64,000 nucleotides of DNA from NCBI RefSeq assembly GCF_017874235.1, contig NZ_JAGGLC010000001.1:248001-312000 (forward strand), in the 5' to 3' direction. Below are positions 7,732 to 17,224 of the stretch, piece after piece. The DNA comes from Halolamina salifodinae. GTDB taxonomy: Archaea > Halobacteriota > Halobacteria > Halobacteriales > Haloferacaceae. Positions within the stretch are counted from its first letter, which is position 1; every line of letters begins with the position of its first letter. Under the pieces are notes generated by a model, which saw only the letters and a program-made list of their open reading frames with translations, searched no databases and had not been told where the DNA came from. The position numbers were made by a program, and so were the translations under genes.

Positions 7732-10008
7732 ATGGACCTCGAGAGCCTGAACAGGCGCAGCCTGCTCGCCCTCCTCGCGGGCGGCGGCGCCACCGCGGGC
7801 GGGGCGTACTTGCTCACCGGCAGCCCGGCGCCGGCAGAGACCGCGCTCCTCAGCGACGAGGAGTCCCGACGCCTCGCAGAGGCCCACGCGCCGACGCTCT
7901 ACTTCGGCACCCGCGAGCGATGGTTCCCGGCCGACCCGCGCGAGTACGAGAGCGATCAGGACGGCCGAACGGTCGTCGACGGCTTCGACGCGCTGGACGG
8001 CTACACCGCCGACGCCCGCGAGACCGACTACCCGCATTCGACGGTGTTCTACCAGGCCATCGACTACCCCGACTCGCCGCTCTGCTGTGTGCAGTTCTGG
8101 ATCTACTCGGCGTTCGACCAGTTCTCGACGAACTTCCACTGGCACGACTGGGAGGTGCTGCACGTGTTCGTCGACCGCTCGGCGGGGGGGAGCGCGAACG
8201 CGACCGACACGTCGACGACCGCTGCCGACGCAACCGGAACGGGGCAGCCAGTGCTGTTCGTCGCCTCCGCCCACTCCCGAAAGGTGCCGAACAACGAGCA
8301 CCTCGACCCCGGCGTCGCCCGGGCGTCGATCATCAGCGAGGTCGGCTCCCACTCCAGCACGCTCGGGGTCAACGCCCGGCCGTCGTCGTTCCAGCGCACC
8401 GCCATCGAGGAGTTGGCCCCCGACATCAGCAACGATCCCGTGGAGGTCATCTCCGGGCAGGCGTCGCTGCCGCTCGCGTACGGCCTCCCACGGGATGAAG
8501 GGCTGACACTGCCCTACGCCGTCCCGGAGTACGACGGCACGCCGCTTCCCGACCACGAGCGCCTGCCGAACGTGCGTCCGGGGGACCTGCTCCCCGAGGA
8601 CATCACCGTCGACACGTACGACGAACTGGCGAACCCGCCCGAGTCGATCCCGAAACGCGAGGGCGAGATCACGTTCGTCCCCGATATCGACGCCGCGAGC
8701 GTCGACGCCGACGCACGCTACGACCTGGTCGACGTGAGCGAGATCCAGCACATCGAGGACTTCACCGGGCCGCAGTTGAGTTTCAGCTTCACCGTCCCGC
8801 AGTTCGTCGAAGACGCCATCGCGGGCCACATCACCACCACCGGCCCGCCGTGGGACCAGCCACGGTTCAGCGACCCCTCCCTGGACATCAGCGACCCGCA
8901 GCACCGCGCCGCGCTGGCAAACCGCTACGACCCCATCGAGGCCGGCGGCGACGTGAGCCGGATCATCGGCGCCGTCCGGGAGGCCACCGGCGCCGACGAC
9001 GCGCCGGGGAACAACGGTGTCGCGCTGCTGGCCCCCTCCATCGAGACGGTTGCGCTGCTGGAGAGCGACCCCGAAGCAGTCCCGTCGTTCTCGGGTGTTC
9101 TGACCCTCGAAGACACCCCGGAAGGCGAGCACCGACTCACCGTCAACGGTGCGGGGATGGCGCCCTACAGCGAGCAACTGACCCACGAGGGCGGCACCAC
9201 CCGCGCGGGCGTCGAGGGCGCCATCCCGATGAGCGCGAACGAGGACGCCGTGAAAGTCCGGGGCGAGACCGCCGAAGAGACGGCGCTCGACTCCGTCGCG
9301 CTCGACGACGACTTCGCCGGCACGGTGTACGACGGCCGACCACCGGGCGAGGGCGACCGGTTCGGCATCTACGCCCACCGCGACGGCGCCTACACCGCCG
9401 AGGTCCGGGACGAGTCGGGCCAGCAGGGCGCGCTCCGGGTCAACCCCAACCCCGACGACGAGGAGATCGACCTCTCGGGCATCGAGACCGGGAAGGTCGC
9501 GCTGACGGACTTCCTCTTGCGCTTCCTCGTGGAGACACGCCTGCAGGTCGCCGCGATTCGCGACGACGAGGGCATCGACAGCGTGCCGACGGGGCAGAAC
9601 ATCGACGACGAGACGGTCGTGACGGTGGTTTCTGACGCAGAAGCGAACGCCGGCGGACTAGTCGACGACGCCGTGAATACCGCGGCCGACGAACTGCTCG
9701 GCGAGGACAGCGACGACAACAACGGGAACGGAAACGGCAACCTCGGCGGCGGTGTCGCCGGCGTCGTTCGGGCCGTCGACGCCGCAGTGCTGGTCGCCGT
9801 CGCCGCCCGGGCGGCCGCCCGCGACGGGCGCGACGACGGCGCCAACCGCCGGCTGGAAGAACTCCACGAGCGGCTGTCGACCGTCGACGAGAGCGTCGAA
9901 GGGGAGGGGCTCCCCGGGGAACTAGCGTCGTTCGTGACCCGGCGGACGGAGCGGATCCGGCCCCGGATCGACGCCGCGACCGAGGCCGAACTGGACACCG
10001 ATTCGTAA
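7732..10008 (+). CDS. Large exported protein with Vps62-like region, function unknown
   Basis: The 758-residue product begins with a twin-arginine-like signal (NRRSLLALLAGGGATAGGAYLL), so export is likely. Residues about 35-170 (APTLYFGTRERWFPADP and FHWHDWEVLHVFVD) resemble the Vps62-type region of many secreted proteins of unknown role. The middle part is acidic with no recognised domain. Near residue 660 lies a Gly/Asn run, followed by an Ala/Val-rich possible membrane segment and a charged C-terminal tail. The ATG at 7732 was preferred over the upstream 7633 start, which lies within the divergent promoter. Enzymatic activity cannot be assigned. Confidence 0.75.
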   Translation: MDLESLNRRSLLALLAGGGATAGGAYLLTGSPAPAETALLSDEESRRLAEAHAPTLYFGTRERWFPADPREYESDQDGRTVVDGFDALDGYTADARETDYPHSTVFYQAIDYPDSPLCCVQFWIYSAFDQFSTNFHWHDWEVLHVFVDRSAGGSANATDTSTTAADATGTGQPVLFVASAHSRKVPNNEHLDPGVARASIISEVGSHSSTLGVNARPSSFQRTAIEELAPDISNDPVEVISGQASLPLAYGLPRDEGLTLPYAVPEYDGTPLPDHERLPNVRPGDLLPEDITVDTYDELANPPESIPKREGEITFVPDIDAASVDADARYDLVDVSEIQHIEDFTGPQLSFSFTVPQFVEDAIAGHITTTGPPWDQPRFSDPSLDISDPQHRAALANRYDPIEAGGDVSRIIGAVREATGADDAPGNNGVALLAPSIETVALLESDPEAVPSFSGVLTLEDTPEGEHRLTVNGAGMAPYSEQLTHEGGTTRAGVEGAIPMSANEDAVKVRGETAEETALDSVALDDDFAGTVYDGRPPGEGDRFGIYAHRDGAYTAEVRDESGQQGALRVNPNPDDEEIDLSGIETGKVALTDFLLRFLVETRLQVAAIRDDEGIDSVPTGQNIDDETVVTVVSDAEANAGGLVDDAVNTAADELLGEDSDDNNGNGNGNLGGGVAGVVRAVDAAVLVAVAARAAARDGRDDGANRRLEELHERLSTVDESVEGEGLPGELASFVTRRTERIRPRIDAATEAELDTDS

Positions 10009-10020
10009 CCGCCTGCGGGC

Positions 10021-11898
10021 CTACTCCTCGTCGGGCCGGTGGGGGCGGCTGCTCCCGTCGTCCGGGTCGATCTGGAGGTACTTCGCGAACAGGTCCGCGA
10101 CGCGGGTGTAGGCGTCGAGGACGTTTTCGCGCTGGCTGAAGCCGTGGGGCTCCTCCTCGTAGGTCTGGAGTTCGTGGCGCTTGCCGTGCTTTTCGAGTTC
10201 GTCACAGAGCTGTTCGGACTGGCTGAGCGGGACGCGGGTGTCCTCCTCGCCGTGGAGCACGAGGACTGGGTCCTCGATGTCCGGGACCGAGCGGATCGGA
10301 CTTGCCTCGCGATAGTTCTCGAGATCCGTCGACAGGTCGCCGAGTTCGCGCTTCATCAACTGCCAGCCGATGTCGTCGGTGTCGTCGACGAACGTCTCGT
10401 AGTCGTAGACGCCGTAGAACGCCGCACCCGCGTCGAAGGCGTCGGCGTTCCCGAGCGCGTTCACAGTCATCAGCCCGCCGCCGGAGCCACCGAAGACCCC
10501 CGCGCGGTCGGCGTCGACGGCCGGGAACGCCTCGGCGGTCGCGTCGGCGGCGTCGATCACGTCGTCGAGGTCGCCGCCGCCCCAGTCGCCGTCGTTGGCC
10601 ATGCGATGGGCGCGGCCGTAGCCGTCGGAGCCGCGGTAGTTCGGCATCGCGACGGCGTAGCCAAGCGCCGCGAAGTACTGCGAGCGGTAGTCCCAGCCGA
10701 AGTCGTCGAACGCCGTCGGGCCCCCGTGCGGGTGGACGAGCACGGGCACCGAGTCGGCCTCCTCGGGGAAGCCGCCCACGGGCGGGTAGACGACCGTGTG
10801 GATCTCGGTTCCGCCCGAGCGGAAGGTGAACTCGGTGGGTTCGGCGAGTCGGTCGTCGAAGCCGACCGCGCCGGTAGCGACGACGGCCGAGCCGACTTCC
10901 GCGTTCCAGACCTGCGGCGGCGTTGTCGGGTCGCCGCGGATCGTGTGGAGCGCGCCGTCGCGCCAGAACGGGCCCGTGTGTTTCTCGTCGCCCTCGCTCA
11001 GTCGCTTCGCGTCGCCATCGACATCCGCGACGCCGACGTGGGAGCGACCGTTCCGGGTCGCGGTGAACGCGAGGCGGTCGCCGTCGGAATGCCACGCGGG
11101 CGCGCCGACCTCTGTTTCCTCGGCGGCGTGGACGACCGTTGTTTCGACCGAGTCGCGCTTCTCCGCCGCCTCGGCGACCGATTCGGCGTCGGCGTAGTGA
11201 ATCCCGTCGAAGCCGCTGGCGTCGTGGACGAACGCGACGCCGTCGCCGTCGGGGTGTGGGCGCGGCGTCTGGACGCGAACGGCGTCCTGGGTGAACAGCA
11301 CTTCGGGCTCGTTGGCGACGTCGCCGTCCTCGATGGGGAAGCGGACCAGTTCGGCCTCGAAGTCGAACAGGCTCCGGTGGGGTGCGCGCACGGCGTAGAG
11401 GCCGTCCTTGCCCCAGCGCGGGTCGCCGTAGAGGTGGTCGTCGTCCGCGAGGACCTGCTGGCTCCCAGTGTCGGGGTCGACGAGAACGAGTGCGGCCCGG
11501 GAGACGGCGTCCGTGACGGCGGCGACGCCGTGCTCGCCCCACGCGAGGCCGAGATCCGGATCGTCGTGGTGGGTGAGTTCCTCGACGGTTCCCGTCTCGG
11601 TGTCGACCGTCGAGAGCGTGCCGGCGGCGTCGACGAACGCGAGGCGGTCGCCGTCTGGGCCCCACGCGAACCACTGCGTGTCGCCGCGGCCGCGGCGCAT
11701 CGCGAGGACCCCCTCGCTGGTGAGGCGGGCGTCGTGGCCGTCCGCGCGAAGCCAGAGGTCGGTCTGGTCCTCACGGTTCAGCGCGTAGGCGATCCGGCCG
11801 TCGTCGGGGGCGGACGCCGACTGAACAGCAGTGTCGGCGGTCGCCATGTCGGCCAGCAAGCCGTCGTGACTCGTGTCCCGTACGTCGCGTCGGTACAT
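10021..11898 (-). CDS. S9-family serine peptidase (acyl-peptidase/prolyl oligopeptidase type)
   Basis: An N-terminal seven-bladed propeller of WD/TolB-like repeats (residues about 25-360) precedes an alpha/beta-hydrolase domain. The catalytic triad is visible: nucleophile in FGGSGGG, Asp in LHGEEDTRVP and His in EEPHGFSQ. Such enzymes trim short peptides or acylated peptides in the cytoplasm; no signal peptide is seen. A second Met at codon 18 (11847, MATADTAVQ) may be the true start, since the first 17 residues do not resemble the family. It is divergent from the ArsR-type gene at 12019 and ends tail-to-tail with the preceding exported-protein gene. Confidence 0.93.
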   Translation of the reverse strand: MYRRDVRDTSHDGLLADMATADTAVQSASAPDDGRIAYALNREDQTDLWLRADGHDARLTSEGVLAMRRGRGDTQWFAWGPDGDRLAFVDAAGTLSTVDTETGTVEELTHHDDPDLGLAWGEHGVAAVTDAVSRAALVLVDPDTGSQQVLADDDHLYGDPRWGKDGLYAVRAPHRSLFDFEAELVRFPIEDGDVANEPEVLFTQDAVRVQTPRPHPDGDGVAFVHDASGFDGIHYADAESVAEAAEKRDSVETTVVHAAEETEVGAPAWHSDGDRLAFTATRNGRSHVGVADVDGDAKRLSEGDEKHTGPFWRDGALHTIRGDPTTPPQVWNAEVGSAVVATGAVGFDDRLAEPTEFTFRSGGTEIHTVVYPPVGGFPEEADSVPVLVHPHGGPTAFDDFGWDYRSQYFAALGYAVAMPNYRGSDGYGRAHRMANDGDWGGGDLDDVIDAADATAEAFPAVDADRAGVFGGSGGGLMTVNALGNADAFDAGAAFYGVYDYETFVDDTDDIGWQLMKRELGDLSTDLENYREASPIRSVPDIEDPVLVLHGEEDTRVPLSQSEQLCDELEKHGKRHELQTYEEEPHGFSQRENVLDAYTRVADLFAKYLQIDPDDGSSRPHRPDEE

Positions 11899-12018
11899 GC
11901 CCCGGGCTGGTGGCCGAGAGGGGTTAGCTGTTTGCCCCGCGGAAACGCGTGAGGGAAGCGGATTTGCCTGCCCCCCGCAGTGAGACAGCCTTTTTGCTCC
12001 CTGTCGCTAAGTCCGGCC

Positions 12019-12681
12019 ATGGACTCCGCGGTACTGCTGAACCTCCTGGGCAACGAGAACCGCCGGCGCATCCTCCGGTTGCTCTCGCATAAGTCCTGCT
12101 ACGTGACGGAGATCAGCGAGTACCTCGGGGTGAGCCCGAAGGCGGTCATCGACCACCTGCGCAAACTGGAGGAGGCCGGACTGGTCGAGAGCCACACCGA
12201 CGACCAACGCCGGAAGTACTTCCACATCGCCCGCTCGGTCAGGCTGGAGGTGAGCGTCTCGCCCCACAGTTTCGGCGCCAAGAGCGCCTATCCGGCGAGT
12301 CGCAGCCTCGACATGACCGGGCGCTGCTCGCACCTGAACATCGACATCGCGGATCAGCCCGGGGACGGCGAGGGGCTGGAGGGGCTGGCCGAGGAGTTCG
12401 ACCGCCTCCAGAGCCTCGAACGCGAGCTTTCGCTGGCCCAGCGCTGGGTCGACGGCCGGCTGAACGAGGTGCTCGACCGCCTCAACGGCCACATCGGCGC
12501 CGAGGCCGACTCCCGCTTCTACGCCGCCGTGCTCTCGGCGGTGGTCACCACCGACGGCACACTACGCGAAATCGCCGACGACGTGGATGCCGACGCGGCG
12601 ACCGTCGAGGACGCGCTCGAGCAGCTAACCGACCGAGGACTGCTCAGCCGCCGCGACGACGCCGGCTGGGAGTTGGCCTAG
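12019..12681 (+). CDS. ArsR-family winged-helix transcriptional regulator
   Basis: The first 80 residues form a winged helix of the ArsR type (LLGNENRRRILRLLSHKSCYVTEIS, then SPKAVIDHLRKLEEAGLV). The central part is probably a ligand or dimerisation region, and residues 170-220 form a second small helix-turn-helix-like unit (GTLREIADDVDADAATVEDALEQLTDRGLL). This two-headed layout recurs in haloarchaeal regulators. No Cys metal site of the arsenic type is seen. It is divergent from the peptidase gene and overlaps the end of the next, opposite gene by 4 nt. Target genes unknown. Confidence 0.85.
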   Translation: MDSAVLLNLLGNENRRRILRLLSHKSCYVTEISEYLGVSPKAVIDHLRKLEEAGLVESHTDDQRRKYFHIARSVRLEVSVSPHSFGAKSAYPASRSLDMTGRCSHLNIDIADQPGDGEGLEGLAEEFDRLQSLERELSLAQRWVDGRLNEVLDRLNGHIGAEADSRFYAAVLSAVVTTDGTLREIADDVDADAATVEDALEQLTDRGLLSRRDDAGWELA

Positions 12682-13193
12682 ATCGACTTCGTCAGGCCGT
12701 CCCGGAGATCCCTCCCGAAGTAGTAGCCGAGTAGCGCCGCCACCGCCCCGCTCCCGGCGCCGATGGCGCCCAGCGCGAGGCCGTACTGCTGGAGCCACTC
12801 GACGCCAATGGGGAGGAAAACGCCCTGGAACATCGACGTGACCGCGAGTACGGCTGCAAACGCTGCGCCCGCAGTCCCGACTTCGAGATACTGGCGGTGT
12901 GAGCGCACGAGACCCAGGACGAACGTCGCGGCGACGATGCCGACGATGCGGCCGACCGTGCCGAGGAACGGGAGCATCCCGCCGACTGCGCCGCCGGCGA
13001 CGACGCCGGCGACGACGGTGCCAAGCGCCAGCAGGAACCCCCGGATCGAGAACACGCGGCCGACGCGCCGGCGAAGGCCGGCGAGGCGGCCGTCTGCGGA
13101 CTCGGTCGCGTCGCTGGACTCGACCGTGTTCTCAGTTCCCACGGTGCCGAGATCCTCCTCGGTCTCGCCGTCCCGGTCGCGCGAGAGCTGCAT
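12678..13193 (-). CDS. Small multi-pass membrane protein, unknown function
   Basis: The 171-residue product has an acidic, Thr/Ser-rich cytoplasmic N-terminus (about 45 residues), then four hydrophobic segments with many Gly and Ala (FLLALGTVVAGVVAGGAVGG; IVGIVAATFVLGLV; AAFAAVLAVTSMF; LALGAIGAGSGAVAALLGYYFG). I recognise no family. The ATG at 13193 begins MQLSRDRDGE; a longer upstream frame is the shadow of gatD. It ends tail-to-tail with the regulator gene and is divergent from gatD. Confidence 0.7.
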   Translation of the reverse strand: MQLSRDRDGETEEDLGTVGTENTVESSDATESADGRLAGLRRRVGRVFSIRGFLLALGTVVAGVVAGGAVGGMLPFLGTVGRIVGIVAATFVLGLVRSHRQYLEVGTAGAAFAAVLAVTSMFQGVFLPIGVEWLQQYGLALGAIGAGSGAVAALLGYYFGRDLRDGLTKSI

Positions 13194-13292
13194 GACCCAG
13201 TATCGGGGAGCCGGCAGTATGGGTCTTGCGCCGATACGGTCGGAGCGGCCCAAGAAGGCAGTTTCAAGTCCGACCGACCGGAACCACGGCGT

Positions 13293-14564
13293 ATGAATCC
13301 CGGGGACCGCGTTCGCGTCGTCCACGACGACGTGACCGACGAAGGCGTCCTGATGCCCACGACAGACGAGGAGCACCTCGTGCTCAAACTCGAGGGTGGC
13401 TACAACGTCGGCATCGCCCGCGAGGGCGCCGACGTGGAACTGCTGGAGTCCGATGTCTACGACATCGAGGAGAGCGAGGCCGGCGGCAGTGAGGCCTCCG
13501 AAATCGAGTTCGACGAGGACCTGCCCACGGTGGCGCTGGTCTCGACCGGCGGCACCATCGCCTCCACCGTCGACTACCGCACCGGCGCCGTGACCGCGCG
13601 CTTCGACGCCGAAGACGTGCTGCGGGCCGTGCCGGAACTGGCCGGCCGCGCGAACTACCGCGGCCGCGTCGTCGCCGACATCCTCTCGGAGAACATGACG
13701 CCGGCCATCTGGCAGGACCTCGCCGAAGCCATCCGGGAAGAGATCGAGGCCGGCGCCGACGGCGTGGTCGTGATGCACGGCACCGACACGATGCAGTTCT
13801 CGGCGGCCGCGATGTCGTACATGCTCGACACGCCGGTCCCCATCGTCTTCACCGGGAGCCAGCGCTCCGCGGACCGCCCCTCCTCGGACAACGTGATGAA
13901 CGCCGTCTGTGCCGTCGAGGCCGCGACGGCCGACGCCGCCGAGGTGATGGTCTGCATGCACGGCACGCCGTCGGACGACTACTGCGTGCTCCACCGCGGC
14001 ACGCGCGTGCGGAAGAACCACACCTCCCGGCGCGACGCGTTCGAGACCGTCGGCGGCGAGCCGATGGGCACCGTCGACTACGACGCCGCGAAGGAGGGGC
14101 AGGGCGACGCGGCTGGCGTCGAGTTCTCCGACGAGTACACCCCCCGCGGCGAGGAAGATCTCGCGATCCGTTCCGACCTCGCGACCGACGTGGAACTGGT
14201 CAAGCCGACGCCCGGCATGGATCCGGCGGCGTGGGACTACCTCGACGGCAAGGACGGCGTCATCGTCGAGGGGACTGGTCTCGGCCACGTCCACACGGAC
14301 CTGATCCCGCGACTCGAGGAACTGATCGAGGACGGCACGACCGTCGCGATGACCTCCCAGTGTCTCGAGGGGCGGGTCTGTGACCGCGTCTACGACACCG
14401 GGCGGGACCTGCTCGACGCCGGCGTCGTCGAGTGTGGCGACACGCTCCCCGGGACGGCGAAGGTGAAGCTGATGTGGGCGCTCGCGAACACCGAAAACCC
14501 CGAGGACGCGATGGGTCGGGACCTCGCGGGCGAACTCACGGAGGAGTCCCAGCCGTGGACCTGA
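13293..14564 (+). CDS. gatD: Glu-tRNA(Gln) amidotransferase subunit D
   Basis: The 423-residue protein is GatD, the asparaginase-like subunit of the archaeal GatDE complex, which frees ammonia from Gln so that GatE can convert Glu-tRNA(Gln) to Gln-tRNA(Gln). An N-terminal SH3-like domain (GDRVRVVHDDVTDEGVLMP) precedes the asparaginase fold with LVSTGGTIAST (first Thr), VVMHGTDTM (Thr/Asp pair) and FTGSQRSADRPSSDN. gatE is not in this window. A tRNA-Gln gene lies 45 kb downstream. The start is well placed after an AT-poor promoter; the stop overlaps the next gene by 10 nt. Confidence 0.96.
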   Translation: MNPGDRVRVVHDDVTDEGVLMPTTDEEHLVLKLEGGYNVGIAREGADVELLESDVYDIEESEAGGSEASEIEFDEDLPTVALVSTGGTIASTVDYRTGAVTARFDAEDVLRAVPELAGRANYRGRVVADILSENMTPAIWQDLAEAIREEIEAGADGVVVMHGTDTMQFSAAAMSYMLDTPVPIVFTGSQRSADRPSSDNVMNAVCAVEAATADAAEVMVCMHGTPSDDYCVLHRGTRVRKNHTSRRDAFETVGGEPMGTVDYDAAKEGQGDAAGVEFSDEYTPRGEEDLAIRSDLATDVELVKPTPGMDPAAWDYLDGKDGVIVEGTGLGHVHTDLIPRLEELIEDGTTVAMTSQCLEGRVCDRVYDTGRDLLDAGVVECGDTLPGTAKVKLMWALANTENPEDAMGRDLAGELTEESQPWT

Positions 14565-15583
14565 GCGACACCCCCGCATTCGTCGACGACGAGGAGATCG
14601 CGATCCGGGCGGCCGTCCCGGGCGACCTCCCCACGCTTGCGGCCTTTACCGCCGACACGTGGGAGAACGGCGACTACATCGCCGACGCGTTCCCGCGCTG
14701 GATGGCGGCGGACGACCCGGACACGAAGACGGTCGTCGCCGTCGACCTGACCGCCGATCCGCTCTCGGCCGACGAGGTGGAGGGCGTCGATCCCACAGAC
14801 GTTGGCGATCTGCCGGATGACCGACCGGTCGGCATCTGTCAGGCCGTCGGCCTCAGCGAGCACGAGGGCTGGATGCAGGCGATGCGGGTCGACCCGGCCT
14901 ACCGCGGCCGTGGGCTCTCGGTCGCGATGAACGACGCCGGCTTCTACTGGCTCTACCAGACCGGCCGCCGCGTGGCGCGTAACATGGTGTTCTCGTGGAA
15001 CACCGGCGGCCTCGGCACCTCCCGGGCCGGCGGCTACGGCCCGGGGACGGAGTTCCGCTGGGTGAAGCCCGAGCCAGACGCCGACGCTCCCGAGACCGCG
15101 GGCGACGCCGGCTCCATCGCCCCCGACCCGGACACGGCGTGGAGCTTCTGGACCAGTTCCGACGCCCGTGACGACCTGCGAGGGCTGGCGCTGGACACCG
15201 GCGAGTCGTGGGCGCTCTCGGAGTTGACCCGGGAGCGACTCCGGGAGGCTGCCGAGGACGACCGCCTGCAAGTGGTTTCGGCCGCTGACGGCGGGATCGG
15301 GGGCTTCAGCTACCGAACCCGGACGAGTGAGCGCGAGGAGGACGACGAGTCCTTCACCCGCGCGGAGTACGGCGTCGCCGCGTGGCGTGATCCGGACGCC
15401 TGTGAGGCGCTGCTGGCGGCGATCAGCCGCGATGCAGCGGCCGTCGGCGCCGACCGGACGCGCGTGCTCGTGCCCGAAGACGTGCGCTGGGTCAGCGACA
15501 CCGCCGCCGCGGGCGTCGACATCGGCGACGAGCCTGATTTCGTGATGGCCGCCGACCTGACCCGGCGGCAGTGGGAGCGCTAG
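14555..15583 (+). CDS. GNAT-family N-acetyltransferase
   Basis: The 342-residue protein has an N-terminal GNAT domain: EIAIRAAVPGDLPTLAAF, then MRVDPAYRGRGLSVAM, the acetyl-CoA pyrophosphate-binding motif, and AGFYWLYQTGRRVARNMVFSWN. A second, weaker domain of about 150 residues follows and may help substrate binding or be a degenerate GNAT copy. Substrate unknown. The GTG at 14555 overlaps the gatD stop by 10 nt, suggesting translational coupling; this pairing with gatD may reflect a role in translation or amino-acid metabolism, which is only an inference. Confidence 0.87.
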   Translation: MDLSDTPAFVDDEEIAIRAAVPGDLPTLAAFTADTWENGDYIADAFPRWMAADDPDTKTVVAVDLTADPLSADEVEGVDPTDVGDLPDDRPVGICQAVGLSEHEGWMQAMRVDPAYRGRGLSVAMNDAGFYWLYQTGRRVARNMVFSWNTGGLGTSRAGGYGPGTEFRWVKPEPDADAPETAGDAGSIAPDPDTAWSFWTSSDARDDLRGLALDTGESWALSELTRERLREAAEDDRLQVVSAADGGIGGFSYRTRTSEREEDDESFTRAEYGVAAWRDPDACEALLAAISRDAAAVGADRTRVLVPEDVRWVSDTAAAGVDIGDEPDFVMAADLTRRQWER

Positions 15584-15620
15584 GTCGCGGTTTTACCTTT
15601 CTCGGCTGTGTCGGGCCGGT

Positions 15621-15995
15621 ATGCTTCCGACGCCGTCACCTGCACAGTTCGCGGCCGGCGCGGCGGTGTTGTTCTCGCTGTTCGCCGCGCTCCTGCTGGC
15701 GCTGTGGGTGGGCTACGACGCCGCCACGCGCAGCGAGCACCCGCTCGCGTGGGCAGGCGCGACGTTTCTCGCAGGGCTCAGTCCGCTGGCAGTCGGCGCC
15801 GTCGGCGTGACGCTGCTCTACCGGCGCAGTCGCCCGGAACTGGGGTCGATTCCGCCGCCCGCAGTGGGGAACGGAGCAGTTCCGCGCGGCGAGGTACTGG
15901 GCGAGGCGCAGGCCGAGGGAGAAGGAGAGATTGACGATTCTGGGAGCGACCTCGGCGGGTTCGAGATGGCCGATCCGGTCGACGCCGACGCCTAG
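15621..15995 (+). CDS. Small two-helix membrane protein, unknown function
   Basis: The 124-residue product has two hydrophobic helices (residues about 9-31 and 43-66), then a basic stop-transfer RRSRPE and an acidic, Gly/Glu-rich tail that is probably cytoplasmic. No family recognised. It follows the acetyltransferase gene by 37 nt on the same strand, and its end faces a convergent gene 4 nt away. Confidence 0.65.
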   Translation: MLPTPSPAQFAAGAAVLFSLFAALLLALWVGYDAATRSEHPLAWAGATFLAGLSPLAVGAVGVTLLYRRSRPELGSIPPPAVGNGAVPRGEVLGEAQAEGEGEIDDSGSDLGGFEMADPVDADA

Positions 15996-15999
15996 CCAC

Positions 16000-16425
16000 T
16001 CAGACCGCGACGACCCACGCCTTGTAGTCCTCCTCTCGCTCGTACACCTCGCGGAACACGCGGTCAGCGAAGTCAGCGAGGCGGTTGGCGTCCGAGCGCG
16101 CGGTGACCCGGGCGTTCGTCCCCTCCGCGGCCTCGGGTGATTCGAGTTCGTCGATGCGGAACTCCGGAAACTCGTCGACGAGGCTCTTGAGACGGTCGAG
16201 TTCCTCGTCGGTCGTGTCGAGGTTGAACGTCTTCTCGGCGAACTGGAGCCACGGCTGGGGTTCTTCCTCCTCGTCCTCGTCGTCGCCGTCAGGGTCGAAC
16301 GCGGGGCTCTCCGGCGGGGCGGCCTCGATAGTGAGGAACGCGCTCCCGCGGGTGCGGTGGGCGGTGACGGCGTCGGCGAACAGCTTTCTTCGCTCAGTAG
16401 GCGTCTCGGCGTCGAAGCGGGTCAT
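16000..16425 (-). CDS. Conserved haloarchaeal protein, unknown function
   Basis: This soluble, very acidic 141-residue protein contains a run of Asp/Glu (DGDDEDEEEEPQPW) followed by mixed alpha/beta sequence ending in YEREEDYKAWVVAV. Similar proteins are, to my knowledge, confined to haloarchaea; no motif hints at activity. It converges with the small membrane protein and is divergent from adk (88-nt spacer). Confidence 0.72.
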   Translation of the reverse strand: MTRFDAETPTERRKLFADAVTAHRTRGSAFLTIEAAPPESPAFDPDGDDEDEEEEPQPWLQFAEKTFNLDTTDEELDRLKSLVDEFPEFRIDELESPEAAEGTNARVTARSDANRLADFADRVFREVYEREEDYKAWVVAV

Positions 16426-16484
16426 ACCGGTGTTCAGGGGGCCGGCGACTAATCAGTCCCGGACCTCGGCCGCTTTCTTCAAGC

Positions 16485-16490
16485 CTTTAT
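16485..16490 (+). promoter_or_regulatory. TATA-like box of adk
   Basis: CTTTAT lies 23-28 nt before the adk ATG at 16514, consistent with a leaderless haloarchaeal transcript; the upstream CTTTCTTCAAG stretch could hold the BRE. Confidence 0.4.
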
Positions 16491-16513
16491 GCGCGGCCCC
16501 AGTCCGACTCGGT

Positions 16514-17140
16514 ATGGCCGACTACCACCTCCTGCTGCTGGGCCCGCCCGGCGCCGGGAAAGGCACGCAGGCGACGAAGCTCTGTGAGGAGTACGACCTC
16601 GACCACGTCTCGACGGGCGACGCCCTGCGAGCGAACAAGGACATGGAGACCGAGTACGGCACGCCGCGTAGCTTCATGGAGGCCGGCGAACTCGTGCCCG
16701 ACGAAGTCGTCAACAAGGTGCTCGAGGCCGCGCTGAACGACGCCGACGGCTACGTGCTCGACGGCTACCCGCGCAACCTCGACCAGGTGGCGTTCCTCGA
16801 CGACGCGACCGACCTCGACTACGTCTTCTTCCTCGACGTGGACCGCGACGTGCTGGTCGACCGACTGACCGGCCGCCGCGTCTGCACCGAATGCGGGGAG
16901 AACTACCACGTCGAGTTCGCGCCGCCCGAGGAGGCGGGTGTCTGTGACATCTGTGGCGGCGACCTCCACCAGCGCGACGACGACGAGGAGGACGTCGTCC
17001 GCGACCGACTCGAAGTGTACGAGGAGAACACCGAGCCGGTGATCGAACACTACCGAGAGACCGGCGATCTCGTCGAAGTCGACGGCGAGGGCTCGCCCGA
17101 CGACGTGTTCGACCGTATCGCCGACGCCATCGAGAACTGA
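16514..17140 (+). CDS. adk: Adenylate kinase (zinc-lid type)
   Basis: The 208-residue enzyme catalyses ATP + AMP to 2 ADP. It has the P-loop GPPGAGKGT near residues 9-17, the AMP-binding segment STGDALRANKD, the DGYPRNLDQ motif, and a long lid with four cysteines (CTECG and CDICGG) that bind a structural zinc, as in bacterial-type Adk. ATG at 16514. In many archaea adk is followed by the DUF106 gene, as here, but the cytidylate kinase gene often found next is absent. Confidence 0.96.
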   Translation: MADYHLLLLGPPGAGKGTQATKLCEEYDLDHVSTGDALRANKDMETEYGTPRSFMEAGELVPDEVVNKVLEAALNDADGYVLDGYPRNLDQVAFLDDATDLDYVFFLDVDRDVLVDRLTGRRVCTECGENYHVEFAPPEEAGVCDICGGDLHQRDDDEEDVVRDRLEVYEENTEPVIEHYRETGDLVEVDGEGSPDDVFDRIADAIEN

Positions 17141-17190
17141 GCGGCCGCGACGCCGGTTTTCTACGGTTCGGATCGGCACCGACAAGTAAA

Positions 17191-17200
17191 AGCTTCATAA
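17191..17200 (+). promoter_or_regulatory. TATA-like box of the DUF106 gene
   Basis: AGCTTCATAA lies about 25-34 nt upstream of the ATG at 17225 within an AT-rich stretch. GGGAGAGTCA just before the ATG contains a weak Shine-Dalgarno-like GGGAG. Confidence 0.35.
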
Positions 17201-17224
17201 CGCCCGGTAGCAAAGGGAGAGTCA

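Noticed and set aside
10039-11952. 637-codon plus-strand frame opposite the S9 peptidase
   Set aside because: The opposite strand has an intact catalytic triad and propeller repeats; this frame has no recognisable domain.
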